A stretch of 64,000 nt of DNA from Nostoc sp. TH1S01 (lineage in GTDB: Bacteria > Cyanobacteriota > Cyanobacteriia > Cyanobacteriales > Nostocaceae). Below the pieces are notes generated by a model. The model was not told the origin of the DNA. It searched no databases and saw only the letters and a list, made by a program, of their open reading frames with translations. The translations under genes and the position numbers were made by a program. The stretch spans positions 1 to 64,000 of the forward strand of contig JAGKSW010000100.1 in NCBI GenBank assembly GCA_018993265.1. The letters run 5' to 3'. Below are positions 1-8,907 of the stretch, piece after piece (positions within the stretch are counted from its first letter, which is position 1; each line of letters starts with the position of its first letter).

Positions 1-4
1 CGCA

Positions 5-1219
5 TCACGACTCGTAAAAATTAAATATTCCAGTGTCATATCCCCCTGCATTCGCTAACAACCAATTAGCCGCTTCAGCCGCAGCATAAACTTTAAACCA
101 AGCAGTAGCCATAGCTACCATTACAGCTATTAAGCAAACCCCAACTAAATCTATATAAGGTATTTTCCTCTTCTCGACGGGAATAGAGGCAGTATGTACT
201 TTCACAGTTACTGTATGAGTTGGGGGATACGCATTACTATGCAGTATGATTTGACGTTTATATTGTGTATTTGCCATTAACCGACTAGTATCTACACAAA
301 TTCGACAGTTAATTGGCTTTTGGGTACACCTTACAAGTGGTTCTACAAAAATCCAAGCATGAGAATCTGGTGTATGTGGTGGATCATGAGGATGGGGTGC
401 AACTTCCCATCTACCTTGTAGAATTGTGTCTGGTATTGGATTCTCGACAGTGATAATTTGCGTTAGCTTCTCGCCTAACTGAGTTGCTTTAAACTCCAGT
501 ACTGATGTACTTAAATCTACTGCTGGTTGATGGATAACATCGATTGGTTGAAGTGCGGCTAAAGCTGCTTTTGCATTAGAGAAACGCTCATCTTGTCGCG
601 GTTGCACCATCTTTTCCAGCCAACTTATAAAACTCAAACTCAGATGAGTTAGGTAATTTTGAAACTGAATTTGATATGGATTATTGCGATCGCACAACTC
701 CCGTATTTCCGTTGACTTAATTCCTGTCAACATACAAATCAACGTTGCACCCAAAGCATACAAGTCTGTGGCTTGCGTCGGTTCAAACATTTGTTCTGGC
801 GGAATAAAACCAGGAGTACCCTTAAAGACACTACTCCCCGCGACTTCCTGGCTACCAATACGCGCAAAACCAAAGTCAATCAAATAAACATTGAGTTCTT
901 TGTCTACTAAAATATTTTCCGGTTTAATATCCCGATGAATTACCGGAGGATTGAGAATTTGCAAATATCTGAGAATATCTAAGGCTTTGATAGCAATCTG
1001 CTTAATTGCTTCTACGTCAAAATCACCGAGGCGTTCTGCTAAAGATGGAGCGTCAATATATTCTTGTACCAAACAAAACCCATCAGGCGTAGCAAAAGAG
1101 CTTATATATCGGGGAATGCCAGGATGAGCCAGCTTTTGTAATATTTTAATTTCTCGTTGATGTGCCTCAAACCCAGACCAACTAGAACCAACTTGAGCAA
1201 AGCAGAATTGCTTTAACAA
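5..1219 (-). pseudogene. 5'-truncated Ser/Thr protein kinase
   Basis: Eukaryotic-type Ser/Thr kinase that keeps the catalytic core but lacks the start of the N-lobe. The visible frame begins at a TTG and reads LKQF, whose Lys is probably the ATP-binding beta3 lysine, so the Gly-rich P-loop normally about 20-30 residues earlier is absent. An in-frame TAA lies directly upstream at 1223-1225, and no P-loop coding was found in the sequence just before it. HRDIKPEN (about residues 95-102), DFGFAR and GTPGFIPPEQ are intact. A beta-rich stretch follows, with one hydrophobic segment near the C-terminus (about 355-380). Known for the family: kinases lacking the P-loop are rarely active. Inference: decayed or 5'-deleted gene. 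An unusual active form, or a sequencing error upstream, is possible. Confidence 0.7.
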
Positions 1220-1332
1220 TGTTTATAAGAACTGCCAGATAAAAAACATCCAAAATTTCTTGTGGGATGGGTGTCCTCACCCGTCCTACATACAAGGCGG
1301 CTAAGATGTCCACCCCACAAGCTAACAGCTGT

Positions 1333-2352
1333 CTAACTCTTACCAAACACAGTACTCAGGGAGCGAGCAATGTTTTGTGGTTGCATCGCATCCATTGCGG
1401 CGGTTGGTTCGTAGCCGCAGTGAACCATACAATCAGCACATTGGGGATTACCACTGGCGCGGCCGTATTTACTCCAGTCTGTTTTGTCTAGCAATTCTTT
1501 GAAGCTGGTGTAATGTCCTTCATTCAACAAATAACAGGGTTTTTGCCAACCGAGGACGCTATAGCTGGGGCTTCCCCAAGGTGTACATTCGTAGTCTTTT
1601 TCACCAATCAGAAAGTCTAGGAACAAGGGATTGTGATTGAAGTTCCAGTTTTTCTTACCTGATGTGTAGGGTGTGAGAATTTCCCGGAAGAGGGCACGGG
1701 TTTGTTCGCGTTTGAGGAAATGATCTTGGTCTGGGGCCCATTCATAGCTGTAACCAGGGGAAATCATCATCCCATCAATATTTAGGCTTTCGAGAAAATC
1801 AAAGAATTCTTGCATTTCTTTGACATCTGCACCTTCAAAGATGGTGGTGTTGGTGGTGACGCGAAAACCTTTGGCTTTGGCTGCACGAATGGCTTGTACG
1901 GCAGTATCAAACACGCCTTTGCGATCAACACATTTATCATGCCACTCGCGCATTCCATCTAAGTGAACGCTAAAGGTAAAGTAAGGCGAAGGTTGAAACT
2001 TATCGAGGCTTTTTTCCAGTAACAAACCATTGGTACACAAGTAAACATATTTCTTGCGTTCTACTAAGCCTCGGACAATCTCATCAATTTGGGGGTGGAG
2101 TAGTGGTTCTCCCCCAGGAATAGAAACTACAGGTGCGCCACACTCTTCCACAGCCGCAAAGCACTCTTCTGGTGTGAGATTGCGTTTGAGAATTTCCACG
2201 GGGTGCTGAATCTTACCACAACCAGAACAAGCTAAATTACAACGAAATAATGGTTCTAGCATCAACACTAAGGGGAAGCGTTTGCGCCCTAAAAGACGCT
2301 GAGTCACCAGATACTTCCCGATATCCATCGCTTGTTGTAAATTAATTCCCAC
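1333..2352 (-). CDS. hpnH: HpnH, adenosylhopene synthase (radical SAM)
   Basis: Radical SAM enzyme (339 aa) that joins a 5'-deoxyadenosyl group to hopene, giving adenosylhopane, the first step of side-chain formation in C35 hopanoids. The cluster motif CNLACSGC lies near residue 38 in the [17 protein letters not shown]-type context of HpnH, and a second Cys set ([12 protein letters not shown]) lies near the C-terminus. The GTG start at 2352 has a purine-rich AGAGGAG upstream and gives the usual family N-terminus ([15 protein letters not shown]). It lies downstream of hpnA on the same strand, with 115 bp of heptamer repeats between, so read-through from hpnA is likely. Identification is by recognised sequence features and is strong. 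Confidence 0.93.
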   Translation of the reverse strand: MGINLQQAMDIGKYLVTQRLLGRKRFPLVLMLEPLFRCNLACSGCGKIQHPVEILKRNLTPEECFAAVEECGAPVVSIPGGEPLLHPQIDEIVRGLVERKKYVYLCTNGLLLEKSLDKFQPSPYFTFSVHLDGMREWHDKCVDRKGVFDTAVQAIRAAKAKGFRVTTNTTIFEGADVKEMQEFFDFLESLNIDGMMISPGYSYEWAPDQDHFLKREQTRALFREILTPYTSGKKNWNFNHNPLFLDFLIGEKDYECTPWGSPSYSVLGWQKPCYLLNEGHYTSFKELLDKTDWSKYGRASGNPQCADCMVHCGYEPTAAMDAMQPQNIARSLSTVFGKS

Positions 2353-2383
2353 TTTCCTATCACTCCTCTGTTATAAGTAAAAA

Positions 2384-2411
2384 GTGCTGAGTGCTGAGTG
2401 CTGAGTGCTGA
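2384..2411. repeat. STRR heptamer array (GTGCTGA)n
   Basis: Four perfect tandem copies of GTGCTGA lie between hpnA and hpnH. This is the reverse complement of the TCAGCAC/ACTCAGC heptamer found at 34.0, 34.5, 37.1, 47.3 and 55.8-56.0 kb in this window. Such short tandemly repeated repetitive sequences are typical of heterocystous cyanobacteria. Confidence 0.9.
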
Positions 2412-2420
2412 GTAAAAATA

Positions 2421-2450
2421 CTAGCCTCTAGCCTCTAGCCCCTAGCCTCT
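2421..2450. repeat. Second heptamer array (CTAGCCT)n
   Basis: Four tandem 7-nt units of CTAGCCT/CTAGCCC directly follow the GTGCTGA array. A similar CTAGCCC run follows the STRR at about 56.06 kb, so the two heptamer types are paired in the same order at two loci. Confidence 0.75.
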
Positions 2451-2467
2451 TTCTTGACTTCTGCCTT

Positions 2468-3451
2468 TCATTTGACATAACCTTCGGCGATAAACCAATC
2501 GACGGCATCTTTTAAAGCTGCTTTTAAGGGAGACTGAGGCAGTCCCAACTCGCGGACAGCTTTACTCGCGTCATAGTACATGTGTTGTTGAGCCATACGG
2601 ACACCATCTATTGGGACGGAAGGCGTTTTTCCTAGCGGTGCGAGAATTTTCTCATCAATCCAAGCCACACTCAAGGGTATCCAAGCAGGAATGGTGCGTT
2701 GGGGTGCTGGTAAATTAGTAATTTCGGCGAGTTGTTCTAGTAATTGCTTGAGGCTGAGGTTTTGGTGTCCTAAGATATAGCGATCGCCTGTTTTCCCTTT
2801 TTGCAATGCTAGTAAATGTCCCCAAGCCACATCCCGCACATCAATAAAATTCAGGCCAGTGTCTAAATAAAATGGCATTTCTCGCCGCAAAAACCGCAGA
2901 ATAATATCTCCTGTAGGTGTGGGCTTGATATCTAATGAACCAATTGGGCTACTAGGGTTGACAATTACGACATCTTGTCCTCTAGCAGCTGCTTGTTTGG
3001 CTTCTTGTTCGGCGAGAAATTTTGACTGTTTGTAACTACCAATCAGTTGTTCTACTGGACTTTGATAAGTTTCATCGACAGGTTTACTGCCTGGGCCGAC
3101 TCCTATGGCTGATACTGAACTGGTGTAAACAGTGCGTTCAATATCGGCTTTGCGGGCGGCTTCGAGGATATTCCGCGTACCGATGACGTTGTAGCGATAC
3201 AGTAGTTGTCTATCTACCTGCCACAAAGAATAATGGGCGGCGACATGAAATAAATATTGACAACCCCGCATTTGTTGCCAAATCTCAGAATCTGTCAAAT
3301 CGCCTTTCACCAGTTCCACATCCAAGCCGCGTAAATTGGCTAAATTGCTACTGGGGCGGACTAAAGCTTTGACTGTGTATCCTTGTTGCAGTAACAACCG
3401 CACCAAGTGGGAACCAACAAAGCCGGTTCCCCCTGTAACAAAGGCCTGCAT
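2468..3451 (-). CDS. hpnA: HpnA, hopanoid-associated NAD-dependent sugar epimerase
   Basis: Extended short-chain dehydrogenase/epimerase (327 aa) of the HpnA group, commonly encoded with hopanoid genes and thought to act on the sugar or side-chain moiety. The N-terminal Rossmann motif TGGTGFVGSHL (about residues 7-17) and the catalytic Y-x-x-x-K (YKQSK, about 140) are present. The ATG at 3451 overlaps the stop of the upstream RND gene in a TAATG arrangement, so translation of the two is probably coupled. hpnH follows downstream. The family assignment is firm; the substrate is not visible in the sequence. Confidence 0.88.
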   Translation of the reverse strand: MQAFVTGGTGFVGSHLVRLLLQQGYTVKALVRPSSNLANLRGLDVELVKGDLTDSEIWQQMRGCQYLFHVAAHYSLWQVDRQLLYRYNVIGTRNILEAARKADIERTVYTSSVSAIGVGPGSKPVDETYQSPVEQLIGSYKQSKFLAEQEAKQAAARGQDVVIVNPSSPIGSLDIKPTPTGDIILRFLRREMPFYLDTGLNFIDVRDVAWGHLLALQKGKTGDRYILGHQNLSLKQLLEQLAEITNLPAPQRTIPAWIPLSVAWIDEKILAPLGKTPSVPIDGVRMAQQHMYYDASKAVRELGLPQSPLKAALKDAVDWFIAEGYVK

Positions 3452-6150
3452 TAGTGTTTTGCCTCCTGACGAAAGCGCGGGAACCAGTCATCTAAGATGG
3501 CGTAAACTACAGGTACGACAATTAAGCTGAGGATTGTAGAACTGATCAAGCCGCCAGCAATAGCCACAGCCATAGGCGATCGCAATTCTGAACCAGCACC
3601 AAAACCCAAGGCAATGGGTAGCATCCCTAACAGTGTGGAAGCAGTGGTCATCATAATTGGTCGCAGGCGCACTGGCCCAGCTTTCAAGATGGCTTCTTTG
3701 CGGCTTAAACCAGCTTGACGCAGTTGATTGATATAATCCACCAACACGATCGCATTTTTGTTAGCCAGCCCCAACAAAAATACAAACCCAATTAAGGAAA
3801 TCATGCCAAAATCACTCTTGGTAAAGAGTAACGCCAGCATGGCTCCCACAATTGACAAAGGCAATGAAACACCAATAACTACAGGGTCTATCCAACTGCG
3901 GAACAACAAAATCAGTACCACAATAATGCAAAGTGCTGATAGTACCAAAGTAGAAGCAAAACTGCTAAATACTTCGTTTTGACGGGCAGAATCGCCACCC
4001 AAGTCTAAAGTTACACCAGCAGGTAAAACTTCTTTGGCCTCTGCAACGATTTTGTCTGTGGCACTACCTAAAGACAAATCCTGGCCTAGATTGGCACTGA
4101 TATAAGCCACACGCTGATTATTCAGTCGCTCAATTTGGAAAATTCCCCCCTGGTTTTTACTGTCACCCGTTACCGTCACATCCGCAAATCCTGGTATTTT
4201 GGCGATGCGTTCTTTAATCGCTTGGGCGGCTTTGTTCAGTTCTTGGAGATTTTCTCCCCGCAAGGAAACCTGTAGAGGTTTTTGTCCACCAGTATCGATA
4301 AATTGAATATCTTCCACACTGGTAGTTACGCCTGGTAAATTAGGCAACTGAGCGCGTATTTGGTCTTGTACTTCCGCCGTCTTTAGTTCTCTGTCTTCTT
4401 TCAGCTTGACGTAAAGCGTACCTTTATTGGGTTCACCTTCGCGGGAACCGACAGTAGCAAATACTGTTTCCACGGCTGGGGATTTTCTCACCACCGCTTC
4501 TAGTTTCTTGGCAACTTCCAGAGAATCATTGAGCGGGTTGGGAAGGGAAATGGGGGGTTGAGATGACAAGGGAATCCCAGCTTGTGCTGCCTGTGCTGCC
4601 TGTTTTTGCAAAGCGGCAATATCAGGTATTTGTGGCAAGGGAGCCGTATAGGTAATATTAAATTCGCCCCGGTCTAATTTCGGGATAAAGCCTTTGGGGA
4701 TGAATGGTACTAGGGCAATACCCGCAACAAAGCTGAGAACAGCTAATAAAACCACTGTTTTGCGGTGATTTAACGACCAATAAAGCAATTTCCGGTAAGC
4801 TTGGGCAAAGCCTGACCATAGCTTTCCTTCCTTTCGGGGAGCATTGCTAGAAATTGGTTTGAGCCAGTAAGTAGCTAACACTGGTGATAGTGTCCGAGCT
4901 ACTAGGGTAGAAGCAATATAAGAAGCGGAAACTGTAATCCCAAAGGGCTTGAAGAACTGCCCAACGACACCACCCATCAAACCAATTGGTAAAAACACCG
5001 CCACTGCTGTAGCTGTGGTGGCGACAACGGTTAACCCGATTTCGCTGGTTGCTGAGTAGGCGGCTTGACGAGGGTTTTCTCCTTCTTCAATATGCCGCAT
5101 GATATTTTCGACATCGATGATGGCATCATCAATCACGCTACCAATGACTAATGCCAAAGCTAACAATGTAATCGTTTCTAAGTTGAAGCCGAAAATTGCC
5201 ATGACGATAAACGTCGCCAGCAAAGAAGTCGGAATCGCCAGTGCAGAAATTAAGGTGGCTCGCCAACTCCATAAGAAAGGAAAGATTACAACAATAGCCA
5301 AGACTATGGCTTCAATCAGCGCGTCAATAGTTGACTTGGTGGCATTACGAATATACTCGGCTTGGGTAGCAGCTAAGGTGAGTTTGACATCCTTGAGGTT
5401 GGTTGTGAGCTTCTGCACTTCTTTCTCCACCCGACTCACCACTTCTAAGGTGTTGGCGCTACCCCTTTTGATTACCTGAACAGCCAGTGCATCTTGCCCA
5501 TTAAATCTAACTAATGTGGCTCCACCTTGGGGAATTGCCACAGATGTATTTTGGGCGCTTGGTAATGCGGGTGTAGGGCTAGGCTCTCCCAACAAATTGA
5601 CTTTCAAAACTCCCGGTACTTTGGTAATGACTGGGATAATTTTGTCTTTTGCTACCTTGGTCAATTCTGTGAGATTCTGCGAGGCACTCTCTATTGTGTA
5701 GCTAATGGCTGCTGATTCGTTCAGGTTCAGGGGAATAATTTTGTAATTTGCGCCTTGCGGCAGGCTTAACTGTTTGAGGGCAGTTTCTACCTTGCTAGTA
5801 GATTTTTCTAAATCAGTACCGACTGCAAAAGCTAAACTAACGGCCGTTTGACCAGGATAGGCAGATGAACGAAGATCATCTAGTCCTTCTACAGAGCGTA
5901 GGCGCTCTTCGATTGGTTTGGTGAGCTTGGCTTCTGTATCAATTGCTGTTGTCAGTGGTGCTGTGGCGTTAACTACCACCACCGGGAAAGTAATATCTGG
6001 AAACAAAGCATACTTGAGGGAACTGAACGCCAAAAGCCCAGCTACCGTTACAGCAATCCAGAAACTCACTGTCAACCACGAGAAGTCAATGGCCAATTTG
6101 GAAATATTGAAGCGTTCTCGTGCAGATTTTGCGCTACTAACCTTTACCAT
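3451..6150 (-). CDS. RND-superfamily efflux permease (AcrB/HAE1-like)
   Basis: Inner-membrane proton-driven exporter of the AcrB/HAE1 type. An N-terminal transmembrane helix (about residues 20-45) precedes the first porter region, then TM2-6 (about 275-430) with the proton-relay Asp pair in VIGSVIDDAIIDVENI, a second porter region and TM8-12 (about 725-890). At 899 aa it is shorter than the usual 1,020-1,050 aa, mainly in the porter/docking loops. No membrane-fusion or TolC partner is adjacent. The one-base overlap with hpnA and continuity with hpnH suggest a hopanoid-related job, for example lipid transport, but this is inference; the hopanoid RND protein HpnN is a different, MMPL-like branch. 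General drug or metal export is the alternative. Confidence 0.88.
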   Translation of the reverse strand: MVKVSSAKSARERFNISKLAIDFSWLTVSFWIAVTVAGLLAFSSLKYALFPDITFPVVVVNATAPLTTAIDTEAKLTKPIEERLRSVEGLDDLRSSAYPGQTAVSLAFAVGTDLEKSTSKVETALKQLSLPQGANYKIIPLNLNESAAISYTIESASQNLTELTKVAKDKIIPVITKVPGVLKVNLLGEPSPTPALPSAQNTSVAIPQGGATLVRFNGQDALAVQVIKRGSANTLEVVSRVEKEVQKLTTNLKDVKLTLAATQAEYIRNATKSTIDALIEAIVLAIVVIFPFLWSWRATLISALAIPTSLLATFIVMAIFGFNLETITLLALALVIGSVIDDAIIDVENIMRHIEEGENPRQAAYSATSEIGLTVVATTATAVAVFLPIGLMGGVVGQFFKPFGITVSASYIASTLVARTLSPVLATYWLKPISSNAPRKEGKLWSGFAQAYRKLLYWSLNHRKTVVLLAVLSFVAGIALVPFIPKGFIPKLDRGEFNITYTAPLPQIPDIAALQKQAAQAAQAGIPLSSQPPISLPNPLNDSLEVAKKLEAVVRKSPAVETVFATVGSREGEPNKGTLYVKLKEDRELKTAEVQDQIRAQLPNLPGVTTSVEDIQFIDTGGQKPLQVSLRGENLQELNKAAQAIKERIAKIPGFADVTVTGDSKNQGGIFQIERLNNQRVAYISANLGQDLSLGSATDKIVAEAKEVLPAGVTLDLGGDSARQNEVFSSFASTLVLSALCIIVVLILLFRSWIDPVVIGVSLPLSIVGAMLALLFTKSDFGMISLIGFVFLLGLANKNAIVLVDYINQLRQAGLSRKEAILKAGPVRLRPIMMTTASTLLGMLPIALGFGAGSELRSPMAVAIAGGLISSTILSLIVVPVVYAILDDWFPRFRQEAKH

Positions 6151-6437
6151 CTTGGAAAATTTTGCTGGTGTCCCAATTAATTGTCATGCTACATTAATCG
6201 TCTAAAGTTTGGGTGGTTTAGTTTCCTTGAATGGGCAATTTTACTTAATTAGTTTCTTAAAAAAGCATAAAGGATAAAGGGTCAAAAAATTTCTTCTACT
6301 CCAACACTTAATAATTAATACTGAGCAATCAGCACTAGGTAATCAGTAATGTATTACTCTATGCTGAGATAAAACTTGTGTTACTCACTACATCGTCCTG
6401 GTTCTAACGGCAATTTTAGGCACATATAACTTTACTT

Positions 6438-7289
6438 ATGAAGATTGGTTCTGTTGACCATAGGGAATTATTCTGTCGTAGTTTTATGGAGAGTTACAGG
6501 GAATATGAGCCTGAGCATCTCCCTTGGCCTGATTTGGATAATGCAGCTTTGCAACTTTTGCGAAGCATCCCTTTTTGGGGTCAGGCTTTGAATAAAGAAC
6601 GTCAAGCAGGAGTTATCGTCAGTGAATATGCCAAAACTTTAGACAATGGCATTTTACAAGATGCGATCGCTCTCCAAGGTGAAGAAGAATCTCGTCACGC
6701 TCGCTTGCTGAAAGTGTTTATTGAGCGTTATGACATTCCTATGCCTGCTTGTCCACCCATAGAAATTCCCGCCAACCTTGAACAGACATTCATTGAATTT
6801 GGTTTTGAAGAATGTCTCGATTCTTTTTTTGCCTTTGGCTTATTTGAAATTGCGCGAGAAGCTAGAGTGCTTCCTGAGCAAATCTTTACAATCTTTGACT
6901 CAATTATTGATGAAGAAGCTCGGCATATTGTATTTTTTGTCAACTGGTTCACTGATTTGCAAATTCAACGCGGTGATGGGTTTTTACCACTGCGGAGTGT
7001 CAAAACTCTCTGGTATTACGGCAGGGCATTGAGCAGTGTGATTAAAGCCTTTGGTGAATCTGATCCCAATGGTGCAGGCTTTACTGCTAGTGGAGCCAGT
7101 GTGTTTAGTCAAGATTTAACACTTGAAAAATTTCTCAAAGTGTGCATTCAAGAAAATCAACAGCGAATGAGTAAGTTCGACTCGCGGATATTGCAACCGC
7201 AACTGCTACCTCGACTCGCCAGCATAGCTTTAAATACTCTCCAGTTAATACCGAAACGGAAAGCTTTTGGGGAGGGTGTAAGGGTGTAG
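6438..7289 (+). CDS. Ferritin-like superfamily (putative di-iron) protein
   Basis: All-helical protein (283 aa) with two E-E-x-x-H-type metal motifs, GEEESRHARLL (about residue 82) and DEEARHIVFF (about 162), plus further acidic residues in the intervening helices. This is the pattern of ferritin-like di-iron carboxylate proteins. It could be a di-iron oxygenase/desaturase-type enzyme or an iron-binding protein; sequence alone does not decide. It is divergent from the RND-hpnA-hpnH unit and followed by an HpnG-like gene, so a role in hopanoid or membrane-lipid modification is an inference worth testing. The last codons read into a GGTGTAAGGGTGTAGGGG-type dispersed repeat, so the C-terminal GEGVRV tail may be repeat-derived. 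Confidence 0.75.
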   Translation: MKIGSVDHRELFCRSFMESYREYEPEHLPWPDLDNAALQLLRSIPFWGQALNKERQAGVIVSEYAKTLDNGILQDAIALQGEEESRHARLLKVFIERYDIPMPACPPIEIPANLEQTFIEFGFEECLDSFFAFGLFEIAREARVLPEQIFTIFDSIIDEEARHIVFFVNWFTDLQIQRGDGFLPLRSVKTLWYYGRALSSVIKAFGESDPNGAGFTASGASVFSQDLTLEKFLKVCIQENQQRMSKFDSRILQPQLLPRLASIALNTLQLIPKRKAFGEGVRV

Positions 7290-7765
7290 GGGCAAAATCA
7301 AGTTAAAAGTCAAAAGTTAAAAGTTAAAAACTCTCGGAACTTTTGATTTTTGAATTTTGACTTCCCCGTAGGGGTGTCAGGTGTAGGGGAAAGAAGTGGC
7401 TGCAAAGCTGAAGCATTCACCAGTACTGATACTTGTGATTCTTTAGGACTTACGCAATAACTCTCTCAAACTCTTATAACTTCGTGTCCTTTGCGCCCTT
7501 TGCGGTTCGTTTTTTCATAATTTTGCGTAAGTCCTATTCTTGTACCAAATCTCTGTAAACTTGCACTAAATAATTATTTTTGTCTTCCTTGGCGCTCTTG
7601 GCGTTCTTGGTGAAGCAGTCCGGTCTTGGGGGTTTCCCCCATGAGGAACTGCTGTTAGCGCAGCGTTAGCGACGCAGGAGCGTCACCCGAAGGGCGGTTC
7701 GTAAAAAAATTAAACACCTTCTTAAACCCCTACACCCTTTCATTCCTACTCAACAATAAAGATTG
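7290..7765. other. Repeat-rich intergenic region
   Basis: This 476-bp stretch has no credible gene. It holds GTGTAGGGG-type repeats near both ends, an inverted-repeat element at 7444-7536, and from about 7585 a chain of GC-rich hairpin modules (for example gggggtttccccc, and gcgcagcgttagcgacgc near 7660). These are typical of dispersed noncoding repeats in Nostoc-like genomes. Confidence 0.7.
7444..7536. mobile_element. MITE-like element, 14-bp perfect terminal inverted repeats
   Basis: A 93-bp segment bounded by TAGGACTTACGCAA and its exact reverse complement TTGCGTAAGTCCTA. The interior contains the widespread CTTTGCGCCCTTTGCGGTTCG-type motif and no ORF. A relative with 11 of 12 matching terminal bases lies at 57453-57538. 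This fits a non-autonomous miniature inverted-repeat element. Confidence 0.72.
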
Positions 7766-8431
7766 ATGATGAACACTGTGATTTTAGTACCGCAGGGTGC
7801 GGAGTATAAAGCTGTGTGTCGTGGCTTACGTCAAAATACGGAGTCTACACCAAGAGTTTTGGCGATACCAGTGGGAATGCAGTCGTTTACGAAATATTTG
7901 CAACAATGGGACAAACAGCAGTCACCAGCTAAGGTCGTGGTGATGGGTTTGTGTGGTAGCTTAAGTCAGAATTATGCTGTTGGGGATGTAGTGTTGTATC
8001 AAAGTTGCACTTATCAGGGACAGGTGCAAGAATGCGATCGCACCTTTATGACTCAGTTATCTTCTTTACCGCCAAAAGTCTCACTGGTGAAAGGCTTGAC
8101 AAGCGATCGCGTCATCTGGTCTGCTACAGAAAAATCTTGTTTAGGTAAAACATCCAACTGTGATGTTGTTGATATGGAAAGCTTCGCCGCTTTGAAGTTT
8201 TTTCAGCCAATGGGGGTAGAAGTTGCAGTATTGCGCGTGGTTAGTGATGACTGTCAACACGATATTCCTGACCTTACCGCAGCTATCAGCGCCGATGGTT
8301 CACTGCAAACTTTACCTTTAGCATGGGGTTTAATTAGTCAACCCATAGCGGCTACACGGCTAATTCGTGGTTCTTTACAAGGGTTAAGAGTTTTAGAAAG
8401 AGTTACTCAAGCACTGTTTTGCCAGGGATAA
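7766..8431 (+). CDS. hpnG: HpnG-like nucleoside phosphorylase (adenosylhopane to ribosylhopane)
   Basis: Purine nucleoside phosphorylase/nucleosidase-fold protein (about 221 aa). In hopanoid pathways HpnG removes adenine from adenosylhopane made by HpnH. The N-terminal ILVPQGAEY and the ribose-binding segment VVDMESFAAL (about residue 135) are typical of this family, and Gly-rich GLCGSL (about 65) fits the phosphate/base pocket. Tandem starts TTG-ATG-ATG occur at 7763-7771; an ATG is preferred, and no strong ribosome site is seen. Co-location with hpnH and hpnA supports HpnG over MTA/SAH nucleosidase. Alternative: a generic family-1 phosphorylase. Confidence 0.75.
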   Translation: MMNTVILVPQGAEYKAVCRGLRQNTESTPRVLAIPVGMQSFTKYLQQWDKQQSPAKVVVMGLCGSLSQNYAVGDVVLYQSCTYQGQVQECDRTFMTQLSSLPPKVSLVKGLTSDRVIWSATEKSCLGKTSNCDVVDMESFAALKFFQPMGVEVAVLRVVSDDCQHDIPDLTAAISADGSLQTLPLAWGLISQPIAATRLIRGSLQGLRVLERVTQALFCQG

Positions 8432-8907
8432 TATCGTGTTTTGTGAAAAACTGATCATGAAGGGCCCAGGGTGTAGCTTTCCCATTAAACAGTCAGTATT
8501 TACACTAGTTCAATTTACCTTGTAAATACTTAAAATTTTTAACCAATAATTTACGATTTCTACATATAAGAGTGTGATAACTTTATTTTATAAAGTTACT
8601 CTCTTTCTCAGTGTGTTTAGCAACATTATTATTTCTTGATAAAAGAATATCAATTAATATGAACCCTTGATAGGAAATACAAAAAATCAAGTTATGAAGT
8701 ATAGGAATCTAATTAGATAGCTGAAAATACTTATGTAGAGAAGGAACAGACAACAACAGAGCAACAGATATACTTTAGTTTCTATTTAAATAGAGCTATT
8801 TAACCTAAACATAATATAAATTAATTGGTTTTTGATTATTTTGAAATTTATCAAGATTTAACCAGTTATTAATATCAATTAAAACTAGAATAAATCAAAT
8901 TTAAAGT
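8432..8907. other. AT-rich promoter region of the secretion operon
   Basis: No gene is seen in these 476 bp. A 9-bp stem hairpin (taactttat / ataaagtta, 8578-8598) lies 310 bp before the exporter start and could be an operator or part of the leader. The remainder is strongly AT-rich, as expected of a long 5' leader or promoter. Confidence 0.4.

Noticed and set aside
1267-1491. 74-codon + strand ORF at the end of hpnH
   Set aside because: Mostly antisense to hpnH with a repeat-derived beginning.
5099-5479. 126-codon + strand ORF inside the RND gene
   Set aside because: Antisense to a conserved membrane-protein gene; composition reflects the opposite strand's hydrophobic codons.
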